Origin: Anaerolineales bacterium UBA2395
GTDB taxonomy: Bacteria > Chloroflexota > Anaerolineae > Anaerolineales > Villigracilaceae
DNA: 64,000 nucleotides
Reading direction: 5' to 3'
Assembly: GCA_002343775.1 (NCBI GenBank)
Contig: DDSH01000028.1
Location: 63,731 to 127,730, forward strand
Shown: positions 22,570 through 31,395 of the stretch, in pieces
Position numbering within the stretch: the stretch's first letter is position 1
Layout: each line of letters opens with the position of its first letter
Notes under the pieces: generated by a model
What the model was told of the DNA's origin: nothing
The model's input: only the letters and a program-made list of their open reading frames with translations
Database searches by the model: none
Translations under genes and position numbers: made by a program

Positions 22570-24288
22570 TCACTGCCGGACCAGTTCCTCATAAACAGAC
22601 TCGGGAATATCCGGTACATGATAAATGTATACATACTCCAATCCATCAATTACGATGGTCTTTTCCGGAATAACGTCTTCCAATACGCCTAATATTTTTT
22701 CCGTCTCCGGCTGCCTCTCGCGCACAATGGGATACAACACGAGATAATCCGAACTGCGGGTTTCCTCCGCGATCTGTTCGAACGATTCATCAAACAGATG
22801 CACGCGCTTGAAAACCAGCGTTTCCCCGGGGAAGAAATAGGAGAACGTCCCCATCCCGGTATACACATAGGCACGCAGTTCACTCGCATCGGGCTTTTGC
22901 GCCAGATAGTCTGCCGCTTCAGAATACCCTTCTCCATAGCCATACGTGGCGGGGACAGCTGCAAAGGGCTGCTTGTAAGTGAAATAATACGGCGCATACG
23001 GAAGCCCAAAACCGATCTGACCAAGGACCAAGACAACCCATGCCAGCACAGGTGTATACGAGTTTGCCATCCATTTCCAATGCCGCTGCATCCATAACAG
23101 GGCAGCCCCCCACCCCACACCCGCGATCATATCGAATGCGACAAATGAATTCATGATGTAATGCGCGTGGTTTCGTCCCTGTGCAATGCCGAACATCAAG
23201 ATAAATAACGTTCCCAGCAGCGCCAGATACCCGATCAGTGATCGGGCTTTTTCGGGAATTTGCCCTTTATCTGTCTTGAATAAGGAAACGGCAGCAAAGA
23301 TCATCCCAAGCCAGGTGATGAAGGTCGTACCTGATGCCCAATAACGGAGGTAAAGCAGAATGCCATCCCAGCGTTTCACTACACTGAAAGCAGCGGGGTC
23401 CAGTTCTTCGGTCACATCGAGGCGCGCACCCTGAAAAGCGTAACTAAAGGCGTTGCCATACACCTCGCCGAGCATCCTGCCGGGATCCACCCACATGCCG
23501 GGCCAGAGCACAAAATAAGTCACAGCCGCCGCGCCAAACCAAATGGCGAAGATGCGTACTGCGTCCATGAATCTTGATGCGAAGGTCTTTTCATCCCGTT
23601 TGAACAGACCGAACAGTAGCATCAAACCCACCACCCCCAGCAGCGCAACGGATGTGGATTTGGTCAACTGAGCCAGCCCGAAAAAAATGCCGGAGAGAAT
23701 CAGATAAAACAATTTACGGTCTTTATGCAGGTAGTGATGAATTCCGAGGAGGGAGACCAACACGAACATTGCGCCCATGCTCTCCATGTTGAGCAGGCGC
23801 GAATGACCGAGAAAGAACGGAGATATGCCTGCCAGCGCAACTGAAATAAAAGCTATGTTCTCGCCGACAAGCAGGCTAAGAAGAAGAAATGCGATGATCG
23901 CCAAAATTGCCAGCACACCCGCCTGGATGTAACGGCTGTAACGGACAAGGTCCAATGTCTCCTTGCCATTCTCGCGCAGGAATTCTTCGAAAAACGGCTT
24001 GCGCTGGTCAAAGAAACCCTGACCCAATCCGCGATATTCGGGAAAATAAAAATGCATCGCCGTTGAGATGATCCACATGTTGGTCACGCCGGGGTGGTAT
24101 TCAAAGTAGGTGTTCTCGAACTCTCTATGTGCGACCGCATAGTAGAAGTTCGAACTGGAGATCACCCACCACGGCTCATCGATATTGACGGCGCGGTCGA
24201 TGTTGATCAACCTGGAAGGCAGGGTCAGGACGAGCAGGAGCAGGGCAAGCCAGAGTTTGCTTCGTGTGATGTCGAGGAACTTTATCAT
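22570..24288 (-). CDS. GT39-type membrane glycosyltransferase, copy A
   Basis: A 572-residue integral membrane protein (about ten helices) of the GT-C / protein-mannosyltransferase-like superfamily. The first periplasmic loop has VNIDEPWWVISSSNFYYA, where the Asp-Glu pair is the usual catalytic motif, and a second loop has YHPGVTNMWIISTAMHFYFP. The C-terminal part is a small soluble domain (from about residue 480) with YTGMGTFSYFFPGETLVF. It should transfer a sugar from a lipid-phosphate carrier to an exported acceptor; donor and acceptor are unknown. It overlaps the stop of copy B by four bases (ATGA), so translation is coupled. Copies A and B are clear tandem duplicates. Confidence 0.82.
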   Translation of the reverse strand: MIKFLDITRSKLWLALLLLVLTLPSRLINIDRAVNIDEPWWVISSSNFYYAVAHREFENTYFEYHPGVTNMWIISTAMHFYFPEYRGLGQGFFDQRKPFFEEFLRENGKETLDLVRYSRYIQAGVLAILAIIAFLLLSLLVGENIAFISVALAGISPFFLGHSRLLNMESMGAMFVLVSLLGIHHYLHKDRKLFYLILSGIFFGLAQLTKSTSVALLGVVGLMLLFGLFKRDEKTFASRFMDAVRIFAIWFGAAAVTYFVLWPGMWVDPGRMLGEVYGNAFSYAFQGARLDVTEELDPAAFSVVKRWDGILLYLRYWASGTTFITWLGMIFAAVSLFKTDKGQIPEKARSLIGYLALLGTLFILMFGIAQGRNHAHYIMNSFVAFDMIAGVGWGAALLWMQRHWKWMANSYTPVLAWVVLVLGQIGFGLPYAPYYFTYKQPFAAVPATYGYGEGYSEAADYLAQKPDASELRAYVYTGMGTFSYFFPGETLVFKRVHLFDESFEQIAEETRSSDYLVLYPIVRERQPETEKILGVLEDVIPEKTIVIDGLEYVYIYHVPDIPESVYEELVRQ

Positions 24289-26009
24289 TTTAGATTCGCC
24301 AACGCTTCGTAGATTTCCGGTCCGAGATCGTCCACTTTGTAAATGCGGACATATTCATATCCGTTCAACCAGATGACATGGAACGGCTCTGCCTTTGACA
24401 TGGCATTGATAAAATTTTGGTGGTGCGCCAGCTGACCTTGATTGGCATAATACACGATCAGATATTCGGAGGCACGCAGATTGTTCAACAAGTCTTCGGT
24501 ATGTTCGCCGTCCGAGTAATATGGACGATAGCTAATGGTTGGACCGGGATAGTAGTAAGACACACATCCGCGACCGTAATAGGAAAATACCGTTGCGGTA
24601 TCTGCATCGGGCAAATCCGCGAGATACTGCGCGGCGCGTTCCAAGCCTTCGCAATAGGGGAAGTGCGGGAACTCGTTAAACCATCCTGCCGCATACAGAA
24701 GGGGATTTCGGTAGGTGAAGTAGTATGGGAAGTTTGTCAGCGCGCTTCCCGCCTGCGCAAAAATCACCAATGACAGAATGGCAACCTGCCCGGTTTGGCG
24801 AAACGATGGGAGGCGGTTGACAAGCCATTGGATGGCATGAAACCAGCCCAGCCCCGCCAGCAGGTTCAAAGAGATGTAGCTTGAAAGGATGTAATGCGGT
24901 GAGTTGCGTCCCTGCGCGATGCCGATCAACAAGATGAAGGCAACGGCATTGGTCAACAAAAGGGTAAAGAAAAGCCTATTACGAGGGGCGGTTTCCGGGT
25001 CGCGGGTGAACGGAAGCGCAAAGCTCAACAAAGATCCAAGCCATGTGAGGGGTGTTGTCCGATAAAGCAATATCTTTATGATCTCCCAAATATCCGCCAA
25101 CCGGGTATTCAGGCTGAATTGCGAGACGTCCAATTCCTCGGTGACGGTGAGGCGCGCACCCTGAAAAGCGTAGCTAAAAGCATTGCCATACACTTCATAG
25201 AGCATCTTCCCCGGCGCCACCCACATGCCGGGCCAGAAAACAAAATAGGTCACAACAAGAACTGTAAACCAGATGCCCAATGTTCTCAACGCATTCAGAA
25301 AACCCTTCCCCCATCCACTCCCGCGCTCCTGAACGATCTGCCACAACAACATCACGCCAACAGCGGCGAGTATGGCGATCGCGGATGATTTCGATAATTG
25401 GGCAAATCCTGCCGCCGCACCAGATAGAAGCAAAAAAAACAGTTTTGCGTCTTTAAAAAGATACACCCCAAACGCCATGAGCGAGATCATCACAAATAGC
25501 GAGACCATGCCTTCGTGATTCATCAGCCGATGCTGACTCAAATAAAATGGGTCGAACATGGCAAATGCCAAGGCAAAGACCGCCGCCCACTGCGGCAGGA
25601 ATTTCCTCAACAGATAAAATAGAACCAGGAATAGAACCAGCAGAACAAAAATCTGGATGATACGCGAGTAGATCAGCAGCATCAGCGGGTCTTTGCCATA
25701 CTCAGCCATGAACGGATCGAGCAGACCTTTTTCATAATCGAGATAGCCCTGTCCCAACCCGCGATATTCGGGGAAGTAAAGGAACATGGCAAAGGCAATG
25801 AGCGTCATGGTCGTGACAGCAGGCTGATACTCATAAACGGTATTCTCAAATTCCCGCTGCCCCAAGGCATAGTAAAAGTTTGCCCCCATGCTCAACCAAT
25901 GCGGCTCATCAAGCGTGACAAACGAGTCGATTTTGGCAAGGCGGGGAGCCAAAAACACGGCAGTCAATACGAGATAAAGCAATATATTCGATACGTTTTT
26001 CCGTTGCAT
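24285..26009 (-). CDS. GT39-type membrane glycosyltransferase, copy B
   Basis: A 574-residue paralogue of the neighbouring copy A, with the same order of motifs: FVTLDEPHWLSMGANFYYA (Asp-Glu catalytic motif of GT-C enzymes), YQPAVTTMTLIAFAMFLYFP, EYRGLGQGYLDYEKGLLDP, a middle FWPGMWVAPGKMLYEVYGN loop shared with copy A, and a C-terminal soluble domain with GRGCVSYYYPGPTISYRPYY. Function is inferred as lipid-linked sugar transfer outside the membrane. A TATAAT hexamer lies only seven bases before the ATG and there is no Shine-Dalgarno sequence, so a leaderless transcript is possible. It is 43 bases downstream of the NarL-type regulator gene. Confidence 0.82.
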   Translation of the reverse strand: MQRKNVSNILLYLVLTAVFLAPRLAKIDSFVTLDEPHWLSMGANFYYALGQREFENTVYEYQPAVTTMTLIAFAMFLYFPEYRGLGQGYLDYEKGLLDPFMAEYGKDPLMLLIYSRIIQIFVLLVLFLVLFYLLRKFLPQWAAVFALAFAMFDPFYLSQHRLMNHEGMVSLFVMISLMAFGVYLFKDAKLFFLLLSGAAAGFAQLSKSSAIAILAAVGVMLLWQIVQERGSGWGKGFLNALRTLGIWFTVLVVTYFVFWPGMWVAPGKMLYEVYGNAFSYAFQGARLTVTEELDVSQFSLNTRLADIWEIIKILLYRTTPLTWLGSLLSFALPFTRDPETAPRNRLFFTLLLTNAVAFILLIGIAQGRNSPHYILSSYISLNLLAGLGWFHAIQWLVNRLPSFRQTGQVAILSLVIFAQAGSALTNFPYYFTYRNPLLYAAGWFNEFPHFPYCEGLERAAQYLADLPDADTATVFSYYGRGCVSYYYPGPTISYRPYYSDGEHTEDLLNNLRASEYLIVYYANQGQLAHHQNFINAMSKAEPFHVIWLNGYEYVRIYKVDDLGPEIYEALANLK

Positions 26010-26016
26010 AAAGCGG

Positions 26017-26022
26017 ATTATA
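26017..26022 (-). promoter_or_regulatory. -10-like box directly before the GT39 copy B start
   Basis: TATAAT (minus strand) ends seven bases before the ATG at 26009. If it is used, the transcript begins at or near the start codon. No convincing -35 box was seen. Confidence 0.35.
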
Positions 26023-26052
26023 CCCGCGGGATGGGTGATGGGTTGGATCGGC

Positions 26053-26685
26053 TTACAGTCCGTGCTGAATGGCGATCACCGCCGCCTGCGTCCTGTCTGA
26101 TACCCCCAGCTTTTCCAAAATTGCGCTGACGTGGTTCCGCACCGTGCCTTCGGAGAGATGCAGGGTCCCGGCAATATCGGTATTGGTCATTCCTTTGGCG
26201 AGCAGACGTAACACATCCAGTTCGCGCTCGGTAAGTTTACCTTCCAAAATGGACGCGGGTTGGGTTTGGTTGCTGGCAACTTGATTGAGTAATTTTCCCG
26301 CCACTGCCGGGTCGACGAAGGATCTACCATCCACAGTGCCGCGAATGGCTTCGATGATCTTTTGGCGCGGGGTGTCTTTGAGCAAGTAGCCGGACGCTCC
26401 CGCGCGGATGGCATCGAAGACCCATTCGTCATCGTCGTAGGTGGTCAATACAAGAATCTTGATGCTGGGGAATTTTTTCCGGATCTCGCGTGTGGCTTCA
26501 ATGCCGTTCATGCCCGGCATTTTCAAGTCCATCAGGATGAGGTCTGGCTGGGTTTTTGCGGCGAGTTCCACCGCTTCGAATCCGTCTTGAGCCGAGCCAA
26601 CCACCTGGAAATCTTTCTCCAACTGGAGCAGCATTTCCATGCCGTCGCGGATGACCGCCTGATCGTCACAGAGGAGGATTTTCAT
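26053..26685 (-). CDS. NarL/LuxR-type response regulator
   Basis: A 210-residue two-component regulator. The receiver domain (1-120) has the acidic pair in LLCDDQ, the phosphoacceptor Asp in LILMDLKMPGMNG and Lys in YLLKDTP. The LuxR-type helix-turn-helix domain (about 145-205) has LTERELDVLRLLAKGMTNTDIA and LHLSEGTVRNHVSAILEKL. It is the partner of the histidine kinase encoded just upstream, with which it overlaps by four bases (ATGA). Output is transcription control; targets are unknown, though the two GT39 genes directly downstream are the first candidates. Confidence 0.94.
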   Translation of the reverse strand: MKILLCDDQAVIRDGMEMLLQLEKDFQVVGSAQDGFEAVELAAKTQPDLILMDLKMPGMNGIEATREIRKKFPSIKILVLTTYDDDEWVFDAIRAGASGYLLKDTPRQKIIEAIRGTVDGRSFVDPAVAGKLLNQVASNQTQPASILEGKLTERELDVLRLLAKGMTNTDIAGTLHLSEGTVRNHVSAILEKLGVSDRTQAAVIAIQHGL

Positions 26686-27992
26686 ATCGTCAGCACCACC
26701 TTGGTGCCTTTTCCCTTTTCGCTTTCGATCTTCAGCTGCCCGCCAGAAAGTTTGGCGCGTTCGCGCATCCCCACCAGACCGAAATGGCCAGTGGATATAT
26801 TGGACTTCATATCGAAGCCTATGCCGTCATCCTGGATGACAAGCGTGGCGTGTCCAATGTGGGAAAGATGGACGCTGAACTTCTTCGCCTGGGAATGCTT
26901 GGTGATATTTTCTATCGCCTCCTGCGTGACCCGGAAGATGGTCTGTTCCACGTCTGGGCTGAGAGAAGGCATGGGGTCTTGCAGACCAAGTTCCAGGTCC
27001 AGATGGAAGCGTGAGGCGGCAGACTCGGCAACTTTTTGGACGGCGAGCCGCAGTCCCATATCCTCCAAGTCTGATGAACGCAAGGCTCGCAATGCGCGGC
27101 GGGTATCGTCGATCCCTTTGCGAGTGGACTCGAGCGATTTATCTATCAGGTCGCGGGTTTGTTCGCGGTCGATGTCAAAGTAGGCTTTGGCAGCTTCGAG
27201 TGAAACGGACAACGCCGTGAGCGAATGCGCAAGCGTGTCGTGCAATTCGCGGGCGAGACGGTTGCGTTCGCGGCTGACCGCAAGCTGCTCCAACGTGGAT
27301 GCGTAATGCGTGAGATTGGCATTTGCTGCACGAAGCGACTCTTGTTGTTCACGCAGGCGGGTGACCAGTACGTGGATGAAGAAACCAACAGCAAGAAAAC
27401 TGATGGTGCGGATAATGGCAATGAACATATACACCGCTATGTTGCGTCCCTCAAGCGGATTGAACGTGACCAATGTCAATTCAAATACGGTGACGGCAAA
27501 GCTAAAAAACACCACCTGCCCAAAACGATATTTCCATGCCACGAGCGCAAGCGCTACGAACAAAACCGGGAGTTGACGAAGCGCCATGCCTTCTGCATTT
27601 GAAAGCGGACCTTGCGGGAAGCGCGGAACGATCAGAATATTGATCAGGATCGGAGCCGTTGAGATAATTACCAGCATCAACGAATAGAAAACATCGCCAA
27701 GAGCCTCTTGAAGACGATTCCAATAGGCGGATGCGAGAAACAGCAAAGCCATAAAACCATTCGCAATATAGTAAAGATAAACCGGGAACAACATACCGCG
27801 CAACAGGTTTTGTTGGTTGGGCAGCGGAGGTTGATTGGGAAGACCCGGCTGAGGGCGCACCGTCGCGCCAAGGATGGCTTGGGTTTGCGGTTGGTAGAGC
27901 ACGAAATCCATCAGCAACATGCCCAGCAGAAACGCCAGCCAGATCCAGGCGGCGATACGAAGGACACGGGTGGAATCGTCAGGTGCGCGCAT
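26682..27992 (-). CDS. NarL-type sensor histidine kinase
   Basis: A 436-residue kinase with about six N-terminal membrane helices (about 10-205, no large external sensor domain), a short coiled linker, HisKA_3 with SRERNRLARELHDTLAHSLT (phospho-His about 250) and an HATPase with QEAIENITKHSQAKK, IQDDGIGFD and HFGLVGMRERAKLSGG. It phosphorylates the response regulator encoded immediately downstream, whose ATG lies inside its last codons. The membrane-only sensor suggests that it detects a signal within the lipid bilayer. It is divergent from the GT39 gene at 28219, with which it shares the intergenic region containing a hairpin and a small repeat. Confidence 0.92.
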   Translation of the reverse strand: MRAPDDSTRVLRIAAWIWLAFLLGMLLMDFVLYQPQTQAILGATVRPQPGLPNQPPLPNQQNLLRGMLFPVYLYYIANGFMALLFLASAYWNRLQEALGDVFYSLMLVIISTAPILINILIVPRFPQGPLSNAEGMALRQLPVLFVALALVAWKYRFGQVVFFSFAVTVFELTLVTFNPLEGRNIAVYMFIAIIRTISFLAVGFFIHVLVTRLREQQESLRAANANLTHYASTLEQLAVSRERNRLARELHDTLAHSLTALSVSLEAAKAYFDIDREQTRDLIDKSLESTRKGIDDTRRALRALRSSDLEDMGLRLAVQKVAESAASRFHLDLELGLQDPMPSLSPDVEQTIFRVTQEAIENITKHSQAKKFSVHLSHIGHATLVIQDDGIGFDMKSNISTGHFGLVGMRERAKLSGGQLKIESEKGKGTKVVLTI

Positions 27993-28055
27993 GTGCCCAT
28001 CTTATCACGAAGGGATTTTGCGGGCATATGACCGGTGTAATGACCTTGTAAACCC

Positions 28056-28083
28056 ACCCATGACAACAGTCATGGGTCTTTTT
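28056..28083 (+). terminator. Terminator-like hairpin in a divergent intergenic region
   Basis: Perfect nine-base stem ACCCATGAC and complement with an AACA loop, followed by CTTTTTCC on the plus strand. It has no gene upstream on that strand, so it could be a leader attenuator of the GT39 gene at 28219 or a fragment of a repeat. Confidence 0.5.
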
Positions 28084-28138
28084 CCAAAGTCGTGACTGGG
28101 TTCACTCTTGGTTTTTGTGGTGGAAAAGTACACTACTT

Positions 28139-28200
28139 GACGATAGACGGTAGACCCTGGACGATGAAATGCGGTCAATCGACCATCGTCTACGGTCTTC
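28139..28200. repeat. Intergenic element rich in GACGAT/GTAGAC words
   Basis: The words GACGATAGACGGTAGACC, GGACGATG and CCATCGTCTACGGTCT recur in direct and inverted order, giving an imperfect hairpin (GACGATG pairs with CATCGTC). It looks like a short REP-type element sitting just before the GT39 gene. Copy number elsewhere in the genome cannot be seen. Confidence 0.5.
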
Positions 28201-28218
28201 TCCGCTGAAAGGATGAAA

Positions 28219-30399
28219 ATGACAACAGCAACCCTACCCGCACAACCTCAACCTTCCATGCTTGGCAAAAGGATATTGCCCGGCGTGACCATTGGCACAT
28301 TGATCGTCATCGCCATCATGGGCTTTTCGTTCGCGCTGCACATGCTCAACATCGACGCCATCGGCAACGCCAACGAATATTACACCGCGGCGGTTGAGTC
28401 CATGCTCAAATCGTGGAGCAACTTCTTCTTCGTGGCGGCGGAGCCGGGCGGCTCGGTCACCGTGGATAAGCCTCCGCTGGGTCTGTGGATCGAAGCGGTC
28501 TTCGCCTACTTTCTCGGCGTGAGCGGATTTAGCGTGTCGCTGCCCAACATCCTTGCGGGTGTGTTCGGCATTGGTTTGCTGTACAGCATGGTCAAAAAAT
28601 ATATGGGTGAGTTGGCGGGTATCGTGGCGGCGTTCGTCATGGCGGTCACCCCCGTCTTCATCGCCACCAACCGCAACAACACCATGGACGGAATGTTGGT
28701 CTTCACGCTGCTACTCGCGGCGTGGGCGTTCATAAAAGCAACCGAAACAGGCAAATTGCGCTGGCTTCTGTTGGGCGCGTTCATCGTCGGGCTCGGCTTC
28801 AACATCAAAATGCTGCAAGCCTTCCTGCCTCTGCCCGCGTTCTACGCACTTTATTTTTTTGGTGCAAAAGTCGGCTGGCTCAAGAAAATTCTCAACCTCG
28901 GCATTGCCACGGTTCTGCTCGTTGCTGTTTCACTTTCATGGGCAATCGTTGTGGATTTGGTTCCCGCCGAGAATCGTCCCTACATCGGCTCCAGCGATGA
29001 CAATACCGTGATGGGATTGATCTTCGGGCACAACGGAGTCTCGCGCCTCGGCAATCAACGTGACAACGGCGATACGCCTCCTTCCGGTACTCAGCCGAAT
29101 CAACCCTCCAATGCTTTTACTCCGCCTCAGCAGAATCCCGCTCAACAGGGGCAGCGTCAAGGTCCGCCTCCCGCCGCGTTGGAAGCCTGCGCCGGGCAGA
29201 CACAAGGTGCGTCCTGCTCGTTCACCACGCAAAATGGCAACACCATCGACGGGTCTTGCATTACTCCGCCTAACCAAACTGAACTGGCTTGCGCTCCGCA
29301 AGGCGTTGTCAATCAACTTCCCAATCAGCGTCCCAATGGGAATGCAGGCGGCGGTACACCTTTCAGCCAAGAAACTGGCGCACCCGGCATGCTGCGCTTC
29401 TTCACCTCTCCGCTCTCCAAGCAGATGTCATGGCTGCTTCCGTTCGCGCTCATCAGTGTCCTGCTCGCTTTGTTTGGTTCACGCATTCAACTGCCAGTTG
29501 AGTCGGGTGTCCACAAGGCGCTCATCCTCTGGGGTGGCTGGCTGCTGACGTGTGTGGTCTTCTTCAGCATGGTCTCTGGAATTTTCCACGCATACTATGC
29601 CATCATGCTCGCTCCGGCATTGGGCGCGATGGTCGGCGTCGGGTTCGCTCAGCTTTGGAGTTGGGGAAAAACTTTCAGTTTAGGGGGGATCGGCCTCGTC
29701 CTCACTGTGCTTGTGACGCTCGGATTCCAGATCTTCGCCGCCACGCAATACAACGAATTCTCATGGTGGATGGTCGGCACGGGACTCATCCTCGGCTTGG
29801 GCATTGTGATGATGATGTTCTCCCGCCGCATTGCTTACGTCGCCATCCTGAGCGCCGCACTCGTTATCCCGATGTATTGGAGCGTGATGACCGTGACCGA
29901 CGGCTCGAACAACAACCTACCCACCGCATATGAGGGACAGACAGGGAATGGTCCGCAAGATGGATTCCTCGCCAGCCCGGCACAAGGTCAAATTGGCGCT
30001 GACGGACGCGGCGGAGACCGAAGCGTCAACTCTGAAATGCTGGAATATCTGCAAGCCAACACGCAGGGAATGAAATATCTGATGGCAGTGCCGTCATCGC
30101 AACAGGGCGCGCAATATGTCATCGAGACAGGACGCCCCGTCCTTTACATGGGCGGCTTTAGCGGCGGCGACGCGGTTGTCAACGCAGATGATCTCAAACA
30201 ACTTGTGGCAAACGGTGAACTGCGCTACATCCTCTATGGCGGTGACCGCAGCAACAATCAAGAGATTTCCAACTGGCTCACTTCTTCTTGTACTGTGGTA
30301 AATGGTTTCACCGCCACCCAAAACGGAGCGCAAGGTCAGCCCGGCGGGCAGCAGATAAAGTTGTACGATTGCAAGTACAATGCCAAACAAGGAGATTAA
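28219..30399 (+). CDS. GT39-type membrane glycosyltransferase with Cys-rich soluble insert
   Basis: A 726-residue membrane protein of the ArnT/protein-mannosyltransferase-like GT-C superfamily. The first loop has NANEYYTAAVESMLKSW and GGSVTVDKPPLGLWIE, and the loop TRNNTMDGMLVF-like region (ATNRNNTMDGMLVF) holds the second Asp; these are hallmarks of the family. Between helices 8 and 9 there is an insert (about residues 275-390) rich in Gln, Pro and Asn, with a four-Cys segment (CAGQTQGASC, then CITPPNQTELAC). The C-terminal soluble part (about 580-726) has GQIGADGRGGDRSVNSEML and LQANTQGMKYLMAVPSS. The ATG at 28219 has AAAGGA upstream. The next gene begins three bases after its stop. Confidence 0.82.
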   Translation: MTTATLPAQPQPSMLGKRILPGVTIGTLIVIAIMGFSFALHMLNIDAIGNANEYYTAAVESMLKSWSNFFFVAAEPGGSVTVDKPPLGLWIEAVFAYFLGVSGFSVSLPNILAGVFGIGLLYSMVKKYMGELAGIVAAFVMAVTPVFIATNRNNTMDGMLVFTLLLAAWAFIKATETGKLRWLLLGAFIVGLGFNIKMLQAFLPLPAFYALYFFGAKVGWLKKILNLGIATVLLVAVSLSWAIVVDLVPAENRPYIGSSDDNTVMGLIFGHNGVSRLGNQRDNGDTPPSGTQPNQPSNAFTPPQQNPAQQGQRQGPPPAALEACAGQTQGASCSFTTQNGNTIDGSCITPPNQTELACAPQGVVNQLPNQRPNGNAGGGTPFSQETGAPGMLRFFTSPLSKQMSWLLPFALISVLLALFGSRIQLPVESGVHKALILWGGWLLTCVVFFSMVSGIFHAYYAIMLAPALGAMVGVGFAQLWSWGKTFSLGGIGLVLTVLVTLGFQIFAATQYNEFSWWMVGTGLILGLGIVMMMFSRRIAYVAILSAALVIPMYWSVMTVTDGSNNNLPTAYEGQTGNGPQDGFLASPAQGQIGADGRGGDRSVNSEMLEYLQANTQGMKYLMAVPSSQQGAQYVIETGRPVLYMGGFSGGDAVVNADDLKQLVANGELRYILYGGDRSNNQEISNWLTSSCTVVNGFTATQNGAQGQPGGQQIKLYDCKYNAKQGD

Positions 30400-30402
30400 G
30401 TT

Positions 30403-31356
30403 ATGAAGCCTGTGCGAATAACTTTATTTGTGATCGCAGTTTCATTGATGGTCTCGCTTGCTTGCTACACCACCACCGCTCCGCCTCTGTATGAACCAGA
30501 AACGTTCCCAGAGAATCAGCCAACGGTTGACCAAAACATTACACCAGAGACCGTCGTTAGCACAGTCGCTGTTCAAAATCCGCCTGCTGATTCCACTGCT
30601 CCCACTCTGCTTTACATCTCAGGCACGACTCACATCGAATCCAAGCCGCAGACCTGGGTCAATGTAGACGCCTACCTTGCCTTCCTCGAACAAGTGACCG
30701 CCCTTGGCATGAAATGGTCTATCGGCGCGGATATTGGCTGGCTCGAAGGCGAGCCGCGCGCCGCTGAGTTGATTCAGAAATCCGAAGCGCTGGGCGTGCA
30801 ATGGGACGTTCATACGCATAACCCGCAAGACCGAGCCAAAGCCGCCTACCTTATCACGCAATTGGGCGGTCATCCCAACTCGGTGGTTTCAGGCATGTTG
30901 GTCAGCGAATTTGACAGCCTCGCGCCGCAAACCTATCAGGGCTACACATGGACTCCGCAGGTGCTGTGGGGTGGCGTGAATTGTCCCGGTCACCGCCCTG
31001 GGTGTGATGACCATGCCGTCGGCTTGTGGATTCCGCTCAGCGCCGAGCAATACACCACTCACGATCCCAGCGGACAATACATCCGCGTGGGCGGCGGGTC
31101 ACATCAACTGGCAGATGGTCTTGCACTCGCGCAAACCATCGCGGATGGACAGTATCCCTACCCCGTTATCAGCTTCACATTGATGGTTGACCCTGTCAAC
31201 CTGACCATCGTCAACAGCGACGATGGCATGGCAGAAATCACAGCCTTCGTGAACGAGATAAATCAGTATGGCTTCGTCCGCTGGGCGGATATCGAAGAGA
31301 CCGCTCAAGCCTGGGTCGAAGCGGGAAGCGTTCCTAGTCGCATTGAGATGGAATAA
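30403..31356 (+). CDS. Lipoprotein with possible polysaccharide-deacetylase-like fold
   Basis: A 317-residue exported protein with a lipoprotein-like signal (VSLMVSLAC) and a Pro/Thr linker to about residue 60. The folded part has TLLYISGTTHIESKPQTWVN, ALGMKWSIGADIGWLEGEP, GVQWDVHTHNPQDRAKAAYL and a C-terminal VNEINQYGFVRWADIEETAQAW. The layout (sentence-like G-M-K-W-S-I-G-A-D, then D-V-H-T-H-N) resembles carbohydrate esterase 4 / NodB-type barrels, in which an Asp and two His bind metal, but the full set of motifs is not clear, so the family is tentative. It is three bases after the GT39 gene and probably works on the same glycan. Confidence 0.55.
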   Translation: MKPVRITLFVIAVSLMVSLACYTTTAPPLYEPETFPENQPTVDQNITPETVVSTVAVQNPPADSTAPTLLYISGTTHIESKPQTWVNVDAYLAFLEQVTALGMKWSIGADIGWLEGEPRAAELIQKSEALGVQWDVHTHNPQDRAKAAYLITQLGGHPNSVVSGMLVSEFDSLAPQTYQGYTWTPQVLWGGVNCPGHRPGCDDHAVGLWIPLSAEQYTTHDPSGQYIRVGGGSHQLADGLALAQTIADGQYPYPVISFTLMVDPVNLTIVNSDDGMAEITAFVNEINQYGFVRWADIEETAQAWVEAGSVPSRIEME

Positions 31357-31390
31357 AAAACAGGTCACGTTTTGAAGCGTGACCTGTTTT
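31357..31390. terminator. Bidirectional terminator between convergent genes
   Basis: Perfect 13-base stem AAAACAGGTCACG and complement with an eight-base loop, directly after the lipoprotein stop and just before the end of the convergent membrane glycosyltransferase gene. Confidence 0.9.
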
Positions 31391-31395
31391 CATCT

